Position numbers and translations under genes: made by a program. A DNA stretch of 64,000 nucleotides from Alphaproteobacteria bacterium (lineage in GTDB: Bacteria; Pseudomonadota; Alphaproteobacteria; Rs-D84). The notes beneath the pieces are model-generated. The model saw only the letters and a list, made by a program, of their open reading frames with translations. It did no database searches and had not been told where the DNA came from. Location of the stretch: assembly GCA_009783145.1 (NCBI GenBank), contig WRHR01000004.1, positions 1 to 64,000 of the forward strand. Reading direction: 5' to 3'. Within the stretch, counting starts at the first letter, position 1; every line of letters starts with the position of its first letter. Below, one piece after another: positions 42,036 to 49,792 of this stretch.

Positions 42036-43256
42036 ATGACATTCAACGACATTCTTAAAGAATCCTGGCTAAGTATCAGCGGAAATAAAATCCGGTCGTT
42101 TTTGACCATTCTGGGCATCATTATCGGCGTTATGGCCGTCGTCATCATGATGTCCGTCGGAGACGCCGTGCAAAAGCAGATTACGGACCAGTTTTCGGCA
42201 CTGGGGACGAATACTATCATGATTCGCGCGGGCGCGTCGCAAAGCGCCGGAGTGCGGACTTTTGCCGGCATGCAGACACTGACGATTCAGGATGCGGAAG
42301 CCATAGGATCGCTGCCGGATGTGGAATATATCACCCCCTTGCGCACGATGGGCGTGATGGTGATCGCCGGAAACAGAAACTGGGGCACTACGGCCGCCGC
42401 CGCGTATCCGGCTTATCAATATATCCAGAATATAGAGATGGAGCGCGGCGCGTTCTTTGATAATCAGGCCGTGCGCAATGCCAGCACTTATGTGGTGCTG
42501 GGCCCGACGGTGTCGAAGGAGTTGGAGCTGGGCGCGGATCCGGTGGGCCAGGTAATTCGTCTGAACGGCGTTCCTTTGGTTGTTATCGGGGTTACCAAGG
42601 AAAAGGGGGGCGCCGGGATGTCCAATTCGGACGATATGATTTTCCTGCCGATCACCACCTTGCAAAAAAGAATCAACAGCAGCCGTTTTCCCAACTCGGT
42701 TCCGCAGATAGTTCTTAAACTGCGCGCGGGCGCCGACAATGCGCTGGCGGTGGAGCAGATAACGCAATTATTGCGCGAGCGCCACAGGCTGAAAGACGAC
42801 GCTCGCGACGACTTTCAGATTACCGATATGAAGCAGGTGATGGATACTATGAATACCGTTACGGGGTTCCTTAAAATGCTGTTGATGGCGATCGCGAGCG
42901 TATCGCTGCTGGTGGGCTCTATCGGAATCATGAACATGATGCTGGTCAGCGTGGCCGAGCGCACGCGCGAAATAGGAATCCGCAAGGCTATCGGCGCGCG
43001 CGAAAGCCATATCACGATTCAGTTCCTGTCCGAATCCGTCGTCATTTCGTTTATGGGGTCGCTTATCGGCTTTATATTGGGCTTGGTGCTGTCGCAGACG
43101 GTCTTGCCGAGCGTTATGGATATGAGCGTGCCGCTCAGCGTTTGGTCTGTCGTGCTGTCCATAGCGGTTGCGCTGGTCGTTGGTGTCGCCAGCGGAGTCA
43201 TGCCCGCGCGCAAGGCAGCAAAGCTCAATCCGATAGATGCGTTGCGGTACGAGTAG
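42036..43256 (+). CDS. MacB-type ABC transporter permease (FtsX fold)
   Basis: A 406-residue permease with the MacB topology: one N-terminal transmembrane helix (ILGIIIGVMAVVIMMSVGDAV), a large periplasmic MacB_PCD domain, and three C-terminal helices including GSIGIMNMMLVSVAERTREIGIRKAIGAR, the conserved coupling segment. With the separate ATPase it forms a tripartite pump with MacA and TolC. The substrate cannot be told from sequence. Confidence 0.92.
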   Translation: MTFNDILKESWLSISGNKIRSFLTILGIIIGVMAVVIMMSVGDAVQKQITDQFSALGTNTIMIRAGASQSAGVRTFAGMQTLTIQDAEAIGSLPDVEYITPLRTMGVMVIAGNRNWGTTAAAAYPAYQYIQNIEMERGAFFDNQAVRNASTYVVLGPTVSKELELGADPVGQVIRLNGVPLVVIGVTKEKGGAGMSNSDDMIFLPITTLQKRINSSRFPNSVPQIVLKLRAGADNALAVEQITQLLRERHRLKDDARDDFQITDMKQVMDTMNTVTGFLKMLLMAIASVSLLVGSIGIMNMMLVSVAERTREIGIRKAIGARESHITIQFLSESVVISFMGSLIGFILGLVLSQTVLPSVMDMSVPLSVWSVVLSIAVALVVGVASGVMPARKAAKLNPIDALRYE

Positions 43257-43282
43257 AGTATCGCAAACGCTATGCGTTTGCT

Positions 43283-43348
43283 AGAGTAACAGAGTAAGAG
43301 AGTAAAAGAGTAGGAAAATTAGAAATATTCTCTTACTCTTCTACTCTG
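43283..43348. repeat. Inverted pair of 8-bp arrays (agagtaag type)
   Basis: Four 8-bp copies, loop, complementary arm. It lies between the permease and argS (convergent) and is preceded by the hairpin gcaaacg-cta-tgcgtttgc. Confidence 0.85.
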
Positions 43349-43363
43349 CTGACAAAGTTGGCA

Positions 43364-45076
43364 CTACATTTCGGAAGGAACGCGAAGCCCCATTAACTCA
43401 ATCGCCATTACTAAAGTATCCCGTGCCTTTGCGGCGATTTGCAAGCGGTGGGCGCGCGTATCCCCGTCCACGTCTTCGCGCAATATCGGGCAATTGTGGT
43501 AAAAAGTGTTCGCCATCTGGCACAGGTCGTAAGCATAGTTTGTCAGAATATCCGGAGACCGTTTATCAAACGCATTCTGCACCGTGCGCTCGAAATCCAT
43601 AATCCCAAGAAGAAGATTACGTTCTTCGATTGAAAGTTTTGTTATCTTTGCTCTATGCTCTGTGCTCTGTGCTCTTTTTAATACGCTATTCAGCCTTACC
43701 GCCGTATAAAGGATATACGGCCCCGTGCGGCCTTCGAATTGCGTCACCGCGTCCGGGTCGAAGATATAATCGGACTTTACGTCATGCATCAGATCGTTGA
43801 ATTTCAACGCCGCCAGCGCGATCATTGCGATTGTGTCATCGGGCAGATTCTTTCCGCTTTCCTTGACGCGCGCACACACAGCCTCGATTACCGTGTCTAT
43901 GACCCCGGTCAATGTAGCATTGGCCCCGCTGCGCGTTTTCAGCGGCTTGCCGTCCTTGCCGTTTATGCTGCCAAAGCCCACGCTTTCCAATGCGCTTCGC
44001 GGGAATAATCCGATCATTTCCGATACGCGGAATAATTGCTCGAAATGCAGGTTCTGCCGGAAATCTGACACATATATGATTTTATCCGGATTGTCCGTGT
44101 TTTTCTTATAGTACGTCGCCGCCAGGTCCGTGGAGTCGTAAGTATCTGCCCCGCGCGAGTCATAAAACATAAACGGAGGCATCGGCGCGGTGTCAAGGTC
44201 CGTCTTTAAATTTATTATCGTTGCGCCGTCGTCGGTGGTCAGAAGATTTTTATCACGCAGTATTTTTTCAACCGCGTCCAGATATTTAGCGGCGTTACGC
44301 TCGCCCAAGGTATTGTCGAATGGTATGATGTTCAAGCGCTTGACGACCGATTCCATCTCGGACATGCTGATCTTCATCATTTTTTCATACAGCGCGAAGT
44401 ATTCCGGATGCCCGTCCTGGAATTTTTTTTTGATTGCTAAAACCTGCTTTAAAAATTCCGGATTTTCTTTTGCATGCGCGCTTGCGGCCGGATAATAATC
44501 GTTGAATTCGGTTTCGTCGATTTTGAAATCCGGTTTATTCCAGTCTTGCGGGAACTTTTTCATAATCCATGCGATGACCAAAGCCATGGGCTTTCCCCAG
44601 TCGCCGATATGGTTGTATGAAATCGGCCGGTGACCCAAAAAGCGCGCGATGCGGTAAAGAGTGTCGCCGACAATGCTCCCGCGCAGATGCCCGATATGCA
44701 TGGCCTTTGCGATATTATAAGAGCCGTAGTCCAGGTCGATGATTTCCGATTTCCGATTTATGATTTGCGATTTCTGATTTGCAGAATTTAAAATAAATTC
44801 ATCCTTCAATTTTATATTTATAAACCCGGGGCCGGCAATGGATATATCTGCGACAAAATCCAGCGCCGCGATATAGGGAAGGATCGTTTCCGCAATTTGG
44901 CGCGGAGGTTGACCCAGTTGTTTGGTAAGAACCATTGCGGCGTTGGTTGCATAGTCGCCGAAAGCGCGGTCCTTTGGAGCTTCTATGGATACGGCTGCCA
45001 AGTCGACTCCACTCAATTCCGGCACGCATCCCAATGCGGCTTTTATAGAATCTGAAACGGATTTATAAAGGTTCAT
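43364..45076 (-). CDS. argS: Arginyl-tRNA synthetase
   Basis: A 570-residue class I synthetase with the HIGH motif in AKAMHIGHLRGSIVGDTL and the ArgRS catalytic segment (GFGSINGKDGKPLKTRSG) in place of a clear KMSKS, plus the C-terminal anticodon-binding helical domain. ATG at 45076 follows AAAGGTGG. Two repeat insertions are in frame: residues about 99-112 (six 7-bp copies) and about 467-476 (four copies). Confidence 0.95.
   Translation of the reverse strand: MNLYKSVSDSIKAALGCVPELSGVDLAAVSIEAPKDRAFGDYATNAAMVLTKQLGQPPRQIAETILPYIAALDFVADISIAGPGFINIKLKDEFILNSANQKSQIINRKSEIIDLDYGSYNIAKAMHIGHLRGSIVGDTLYRIARFLGHRPISYNHIGDWGKPMALVIAWIMKKFPQDWNKPDFKIDETEFNDYYPAASAHAKENPEFLKQVLAIKKKFQDGHPEYFALYEKMMKISMSEMESVVKRLNIIPFDNTLGERNAAKYLDAVEKILRDKNLLTTDDGATIINLKTDLDTAPMPPFMFYDSRGADTYDSTDLAATYYKKNTDNPDKIIYVSDFRQNLHFEQLFRVSEMIGLFPRSALESVGFGSINGKDGKPLKTRSGANATLTGVIDTVIEAVCARVKESGKNLPDDTIAMIALAALKFNDLMHDVKSDYIFDPDAVTQFEGRTGPYILYTAVRLNSVLKRAQSTEHRAKITKLSIEERNLLLGIMDFERTVQNAFDKRSPDILTNYAYDLCQMANTFYHNCPILREDVDGDTRAHRLQIAAKARDTLVMAIELMGLRVPSEM
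43650..43677. repeat. 7-bp array inside argS (gctctgt type)
   Basis: Four copies, in frame. Confidence 0.88.
44741..44782. repeat. 7-bp array inside argS (gatttcc/gatttgc type)
   Basis: Six copies, the longest single-arm array in a gene here. Confidence 0.9.
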
Positions 45077-45090
45077 TGTTTCCACCTTTC

Positions 45091-45114
45091 CTACTCTCTT
45101 GCTCTTCTACTCTG
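45091..45114. repeat. 8-bp array, single arm, upstream of argS
   Basis: Complement of the agagtaag family; overlaps the argS 5' leader. Confidence 0.7.
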
Positions 45115-45115
45115 T

Positions 45116-45150
45116 AAAATAAAATCCGCCATCAGCGGATTTTATTTTAC
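45116..45150 (-). terminator. Intrinsic terminator of rpmG
   Basis: A 15-bp perfect stem (45116-45130 with 45136-45150), AT-rich outer part and GC core. It includes the rpmG stop codon. Confidence 0.8.
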
Positions 45151-45329
45151 GATGGCATTTTGGTTTCCACAAATTCCACATGCTTGCGCAATTTCGGATC
45201 GTACTTGCGCATTTTCATCTTGCCCTGAGTATTTTCGGACTTGGTGTTTTTCGTCTTTGTGTAAAAGAAGCCGGTTTCCGGATTATGCATCTTTACGACA
45301 ATTTTAGCTGCTTTTTTCTTGTTCGCCAT
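45147..45329 (-). CDS. rpmG: Ribosomal protein bL33
   Basis: A 60-residue basic protein with the bL33 pattern KIVVKMHNPETGFFYTKTKN and MRKYDPKLRKHVEFVETK, without zinc cysteines. Slightly longer than usual because of a SENTQGK segment in the centre. The stop lies in its own terminator stem. Confidence 0.93.
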   Translation of the reverse strand: MANKKKAAKIVVKMHNPETGFFYTKTKNTKSENTQGKMKMRKYDPKLRKHVEFVETKMPS

Positions 45330-45389
45330 TTTAATTACCTTTTTGTTCGTGCGGGCATTTTAAGGCACGATTCGCCAAAAATCAAGAAA

Positions 45390-47228
45390 TTATTCTACCG
45401 TCACGCTTTTGGCCAGATTGCGCGGCTGATCCACGTCGCGCCCCAGTTTCAGTGCAGAGTGGTATGCGAACAGTTGAAGCGGGATTATCATCAGGAAAGG
45501 CGCCAAAATAGGCAAGGTTTCCGGAACTTCTATGACGTCGTCGGCAATATCCCGGGCCTCGGTATCCCCGGCGGTGCAGATGGCGATTACCCGGCCCTTG
45601 CGGGCTTTGACCTCTTTCATACTTGATATATTCTTTTCGCGCAGGCCATCGTTTGGGACCAGGAACATGGAGGGCATCGCCTCGCTTATTAATGAAATAG
45701 TGCCATGTTTTAGTTCGCCGGCGCCAATGCCTTCGGCGTGAATATAGGATATTTCTTTCAGCTTTAATGCGCCCTCACGCGCCACTGGCAGACAGATTCC
45801 GCGTCCCAAGAATATGAAATTCGGATAGTTGCAATATTTTTCGGCCAGCTTTGCTATCGTAGAATCCAATTCCAAGGTTTCCTTTATCAGCGCCGGAATT
45901 GCCGAGAAAGCCTTTATAAACGCGTCGCCCTGGACGGATGTCATCTCGCGCAGGCGCGCCATAATCGCTGCGAAAATCGCGAAAGCCGTGATTTGCGAAG
46001 TAAACGCCTTGGTGCTGGCGACCGCTATTTCCGGGCCCGAGTGAATATATACGCCCCCGTCGGTCTCGCGCGCTATGGTAGAGCCTACCGCGTTGCATAT
46101 GCCCAGAACCCGCGCGCCCTTGCGCTTTAATTCCCGCAGCGCTATCAAGGTATCCGCGGTTTCCCCAGATTGCGATACGACGAAGTACATGCTGTCCGGT
46201 TCAACGATGATATTCTTATAGCAGATTTCCGAGGCCAATTCCGCCCTTGCCGGCACTCCCGCCATGGACTCCAAAAAATTCGCCCCGATACAGCCCGCAA
46301 AATAAGACGTGCCCGCGCCGACGATGACAACTCGGCGAATCGCGCGCAGCTCGTCCTCGGTCATATTCAACCCGCCCAGCTTCCCCGTGGAAGCCGCCAA
46401 GTCAAGCCGCCCGGTTGTGCCGCGCTTGATGGATTCGGGCTGCTCGAAAATTTCCTTCAGCATAAAGTGCGGGAAATCGCCCTTTTCAAAATCGTCGTTT
46501 CTAAATTCGATATTGTCCGCGGTCTTTTTGATATCGCGGTTCTTGCCGTCGGTTATATTGAAGCCGTCCGCAGTGATGGACACTATTTCCCCATCATCCA
46601 AATAGACTACTTTCTTCGCGTGCCGGGTAAGAGCGCCCGGATCCGACGCCAAAAACATCTCGTTGTCGCCAATCCCCAGAACCAAGGGCGAGCCACATCT
46701 GGCGCCCACCAAAACGCCCGGCGCGTCGGCATGCATGGCGATGATTCCGTAAGTTCCGCGCAACATCGGCAGAACCGCGTGTATGGCGGCGTTCAAGTCG
46801 CCGTTCCAAGCTTCCTCTAACAGGTGCGCAATAACCTCGGAATCGGTCTGGGATTTAAATTTATGGCCGTTTGCGATCAGGCGGTCTTTCAACCCGGAAA
46901 AATTTTCGATGATTCCGTTATGAACGACGGCAATCTTGCCGGTGCAGTCGGTGTGCGGGTGAGAGTTTTCTTCGGATACCTCGCCATGGGTCGCCCAGCG
47001 CGTATGCCCTATTCCAAAGCTCGCCTTGTTGTCCGTCGCAAGGGAAGATTCCGCAACCGCCTCCGTTAAATTGTTCAGCTTGCCAACGCGGCGAACGACG
47101 ATTATGCTATTCTCGCCGCTGACCGCGATACCGGACGAATCATATCCGCGGTATTCCAGACGGCGCAAACCCCCAAGAAGGATTTCCGAAGTATTTTTCA
47201 CGCCGCAGTATCCGACAATTCCGCACAT
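45390..47228 (-). CDS. glmS: Glutamine-fructose-6-phosphate aminotransferase
   Basis: A 612-residue enzyme making glucosamine-6-phosphate for peptidoglycan and LPS. ATG at 47228 places the catalytic Cys as residue 2 (MCGIVGYCG) after GGGGG. The glutaminase domain shows RWATHGEVSEENSHPH; the two SIS isomerase domains follow (GAGTSYFAGCIGANFLE, SQSGETADTLIALRE) with the C-terminal DQPRNLAKSVTVE. No glmS ribozyme signature was recognised. Confidence 0.96.
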   Translation of the reverse strand: MCGIVGYCGVKNTSEILLGGLRRLEYRGYDSSGIAVSGENSIIVVRRVGKLNNLTEAVAESSLATDNKASFGIGHTRWATHGEVSEENSHPHTDCTGKIAVVHNGIIENFSGLKDRLIANGHKFKSQTDSEVIAHLLEEAWNGDLNAAIHAVLPMLRGTYGIIAMHADAPGVLVGARCGSPLVLGIGDNEMFLASDPGALTRHAKKVVYLDDGEIVSITADGFNITDGKNRDIKKTADNIEFRNDDFEKGDFPHFMLKEIFEQPESIKRGTTGRLDLAASTGKLGGLNMTEDELRAIRRVVIVGAGTSYFAGCIGANFLESMAGVPARAELASEICYKNIIVEPDSMYFVVSQSGETADTLIALRELKRKGARVLGICNAVGSTIARETDGGVYIHSGPEIAVASTKAFTSQITAFAIFAAIMARLREMTSVQGDAFIKAFSAIPALIKETLELDSTIAKLAEKYCNYPNFIFLGRGICLPVAREGALKLKEISYIHAEGIGAGELKHGTISLISEAMPSMFLVPNDGLREKNISSMKEVKARKGRVIAICTAGDTEARDIADDVIEVPETLPILAPFLMIIPLQLFAYHSALKLGRDVDQPRNLAKSVTVE

Positions 47229-47351
47229 ATAGGCCCCCTTTGTACAAAACATATTTTATACTGTTTCAGGGGCGATTTTAATGCATTTTATATAACGGAG
47301 TATAACAAGGTATAATTGATTTTAATAAAGGATCCCTGTATCATATATGCC

Positions 47352-48173
47352 ATGAGTAACAATCAGCCTGATATTTTTAAGAGGATCAAATCTGATGCGC
47401 CGCTGGTTTTCGCGCATCGCGGGGCCAGTGCCGATGCGCCTGAAAATACTATGGCCGCATTTCGCCTGGCGAAAGAATACGGGGCGAACGGCATAGAGCT
47501 GGATGTGCATTTGTCGGCCGACGGACATCTGGTAATTATTCATGATTATACGCTGAACCGCACGGCCAGAATGCCAGACGGCAAAAAGCTGAAATCTGAA
47601 ACCCCGGTTAATGATTTAACTCTGGCTCAATTGAGAAAATATGATGTCGGGATTTCTTTTTCAAATAAGTATGCCGGCGAAAAAATTCCGACATTGCGCG
47701 AAGTAATGGATTTTATTGGTCCCGATGTATTGTTGAATATTGAAATCAAAGCGGATATGGAACATCCCTATCGTGGAATATCCGCGGCATTGGCCTTGTT
47801 TTTATATGAATATTCGCAAACTAAATCTATAAATAATGTTACTGTGTCGTCGTTTCATCCATTGGCGTTGAATTGTTTTCGCCGCGCAGCTTGCGAATTA
47901 AAGATGAACATTCCGATTGCATTGTTTTATGGCACGAACAGGGAGGTTCCTTGGTATCTGCGCCGCGGACAAGGAGCTTTATTATGCAATCCGGACATAT
48001 TGCAGCCGCTGTATTCGGACCTGGCGAAGAAAAAGAACCTGTCTGGTAAAAACAGGCCGATCATTGCGTGGACTATAAATGATAAGAATGCCGATAAGGA
48101 ATTGATTGATAAAAATATCGCCGGGATAATCACCGATAATCCGAAAGGAATATTAAAATTAAAAGCAAAGTGA
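47352..48173 (+). CDS. Glycerophosphodiester phosphodiesterase
   Basis: A 273-residue GDPD-family TIM barrel: FAHRGASADAPENTMAAF contains the catalytic HRG...ENT motif and GIELDVHLSADGHLVIIHD the ExD...H metal and base residues. It hydrolyses glycerophosphodiesters to glycerol-3-phosphate; no signal peptide, so cytoplasmic. The ATG at 47352 has a distant AAAGGA. Confidence 0.9.
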   Translation: MSNNQPDIFKRIKSDAPLVFAHRGASADAPENTMAAFRLAKEYGANGIELDVHLSADGHLVIIHDYTLNRTARMPDGKKLKSETPVNDLTLAQLRKYDVGISFSNKYAGEKIPTLREVMDFIGPDVLLNIEIKADMEHPYRGISAALALFLYEYSQTKSINNVTVSSFHPLALNCFRRAACELKMNIPIALFYGTNREVPWYLRRGQGALLCNPDILQPLYSDLAKKKNLSGKNRPIIAWTINDKNADKELIDKNIAGIITDNPKGILKLKAK

Positions 48174-48184
48174 AATTCCAATAA

Positions 48185-48207
48185 AAAACGGGCGATTGCC
48201 CGTTTTT
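48185..48207. terminator. Bidirectional intrinsic terminator
   Basis: aaaacgggc-gatt-gcccgtttt with T-runs on both strands, between the convergent GDPD gene and the gene ending at 48208. Confidence 0.85.
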
Positions 48208-49074
48208 TTATTTCTGGTTCGAATAGAATATGCGATTTCTGGCTTTTAAATTCTCGAGTTCTTGTTTTGACAATCCCTTGTACGAGTATGCCTGGTCGCC
48301 GCTATCATTATTCTCATACCTAATGGTGGCCCAATAATCGTCCAGCAATTCGATATAAGGAATTTCAATCCGCCCGCCAACGGAAGATGAATTCTTGGCG
48401 CTAATTTCTTGAAGCTGTTGTTGAATTTGCGAGTTTTGTTCCTTCTTGTTTGCTTTATGAACGTCTATTTGTTTTTGCAATTCATCTATTTGAGAAAGAA
48501 TCTTATTTATCTCTGAGTTTTCAAAACTAATGGAACCGCGCGCCCGGGTTATAGAATCCAAGTTTTCATGGAATTGCGCCAGCGTTGCATTATCACGATA
48601 ATTTTTCATATTATTATCGCGGCTTCGTATTTTCGCTTGCTCGATAATTTTACAAAGGGATTCGTTTTGAACGCTGAATCCTTCGCCGATGCCAAATCTG
48701 AAAACTTGATTCGGATGGCGCAGTTTCAGAGATTTTATGAAATGAAATTTCCTTTCATCGTTGAACATCCAGTAACCAAAATCACCTGCCGCACTTGCGT
48801 CCAGTTCAACCAAATCCTTTTTTGTCTTTGCCCGTTCCAGTACTTTTTTATCTCTTGTTTCCCACCACAAATTTTTCCAGTCTGCGTCTTGTGGAACGGA
48901 ATGATATATGCGCAACGCGACGGCGCCGCGGGTAAATTCAGCAAGATTCAAATATCCGGATAAATCCCATAAGGAAAGAGATACGGATTCTTTCTGGTTT
49001 ATTTCCGCCAAAGAACCGCAGTTGTTATCATCAAGAATGGCCTTGATATTTTTGCGAGAGGTCTTTTTTAACAT
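48208..49074 (-). CDS. Hypothetical protein, 288 aa, with coiled coil
   Basis: Unrecognised. ATG at 49074 (MLKKTSRKN) follows AAAGGATG, better than a start 15 codons upstream. The middle shows aromatic-rich segments (WKNLWWETRDK, GYWMFNDERKFHF) and residues about 200-240 form a strong coiled coil (INKILSQIDELQKQIDVHK). No signal peptide. Monocistronic by its isolation and terminator. Confidence 0.65.
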   Translation of the reverse strand: MLKKTSRKNIKAILDDNNCGSLAEINQKESVSLSLWDLSGYLNLAEFTRGAVALRIYHSVPQDADWKNLWWETRDKKVLERAKTKKDLVELDASAAGDFGYWMFNDERKFHFIKSLKLRHPNQVFRFGIGEGFSVQNESLCKIIEQAKIRSRDNNMKNYRDNATLAQFHENLDSITRARGSISFENSEINKILSQIDELQKQIDVHKANKKEQNSQIQQQLQEISAKNSSSVGGRIEIPYIELLDDYWATIRYENNDSGDQAYSYKGLSKQELENLKARNRIFYSNQK

Positions 49075-49180
49075 AACGCATCCTTTATATTCTGTCCCCC
49101 TCCCGACAATCTTTAACACAAGGATACAAGTTTATTAACGAAAGTCTAGTTTTATTTTTTGTCTAAAAAATCGTGCATTT

Positions 49181-49210
49181 CAAAAACAAAATGACCGCAA
49201 GGGTCATTTA
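49181..49210 (-). terminator. Intrinsic terminator of tRNA-Val
   Basis: Stem aaatgacc (49189-49196) with ggtcattt (49202-49209); on the minus strand followed by TTTTGTTTTTG. Confidence 0.75.
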
Positions 49211-49218
49211 ATTTTTTG

Positions 49219-49249
49219 GCTTGCCACCCGAAGCCTTGGCGAAGGGTGG
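49219..49249. repeat. GC-rich palindromic repeat at the 3' end of tRNA-Val
   Basis: ccacccgaagccttggcgaagggtgg, whose right edge coincides with the CCA end of the tRNA. Confidence 0.75.
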
Positions 49250-49322
49250 TGGGTGATGACGGACTCGAACCGCCGACCTGCTGGATGTAAACCAGACGCT
49301 CTACCAACTGAGCTAATCACCC
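49247..49322 (-). tRNA. tRNA-Val (TAC), CCA encoded
   Basis: Minus-strand cloverleaf starting GGGTGAT, anticodon loop TTTACAT (anticodon TAC), T-loop GGTTCGAGTCC, CCA end shared with the adjacent palindromic repeat. Confidence 0.95.
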
Positions 49323-49329
49323 CATAGAA

Positions 49330-49410
49330 GTTATAAGTTATAAAGGATAAGTTATAATAGACCGAGCAACGCCGAACTATTATAACTTATAACTTATCCT
49401 TTATAACTTA
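49330..49410. repeat. Inverted pair of 7-bp arrays between tRNA-Val and ybaB (ttataac type)
   Basis: Arms 49330-49358 and 49379-49410 with a loop containing gagcaacgccgaa. It contains the ybaB stop codon. Confidence 0.9.
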
Positions 49411-49707
49411 CTCCGGCAATGGCATTCCGGCTGTCGCCGCCGACATAACCTTGTCTATCAAGTCGTCCGCCTTGGCCTTGGCATCATTAAACGCCGCCGT
49501 TATTAATGCAGTAACCGTTTCCAGATCTTCTTTCATCAAGTCCGGGTTCAGCGTCAATTTCACCAGGTCGTACTTGCCGGTCATTTCCACAATAACCAGA
49601 CCGTTCCCGGCGATTCCCTTGACCGTGGATTTGCCCAACTGATCCTGTGCCGTCGCAACTTTACCCTGCAATTGCTTCGCCTGCTCCATCAATGCTTTCA
49701 TATCCAT
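49408..49707 (-). CDS. ybaB: YbaB/EbfC nucleoid-associated protein
   Basis: A 99-residue DNA-binding protein with the family pattern MEQAKQLQGKVATAQDQLGKSTVKGIAGNGLVIVEMTGKYDLVKL. It forms dimers that coat DNA. AAAGGGAG precedes the ATG. dnaX and recR, its usual partners, are not here; it follows pnp and a repeat hairpin. Confidence 0.9.
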   Translation of the reverse strand: MDMKALMEQAKQLQGKVATAQDQLGKSTVKGIAGNGLVIVEMTGKYDLVKLTLNPDLMKEDLETVTALITAAFNDAKAKADDLIDKVMSAATAGMPLPE

Positions 49708-49728
49708 CGTTTGCTCCCTTTGGTCGCA

Positions 49729-49792
49729 GGTAGGAGGTAGGAGGTTTGAGGTAGAAGGTAATCGACAACCTCTTACTTCCTACCTCAAACCT
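49729..49792. repeat. Inverted pair of 7-bp arrays between pnp and ybaB (ggtagga type)
   Basis: Left arm to 49760 and right arm 49768-49792. Same word family as 30780-30928. Confidence 0.88.

Noticed and set aside
47253-47351. glmS ribozyme or riboswitch upstream of glmS
   Set aside because: The leader is under 100 bases and shows no conserved glmS ribozyme core; such ribozymes are also not expected outside mainly Gram-positive bacteria.
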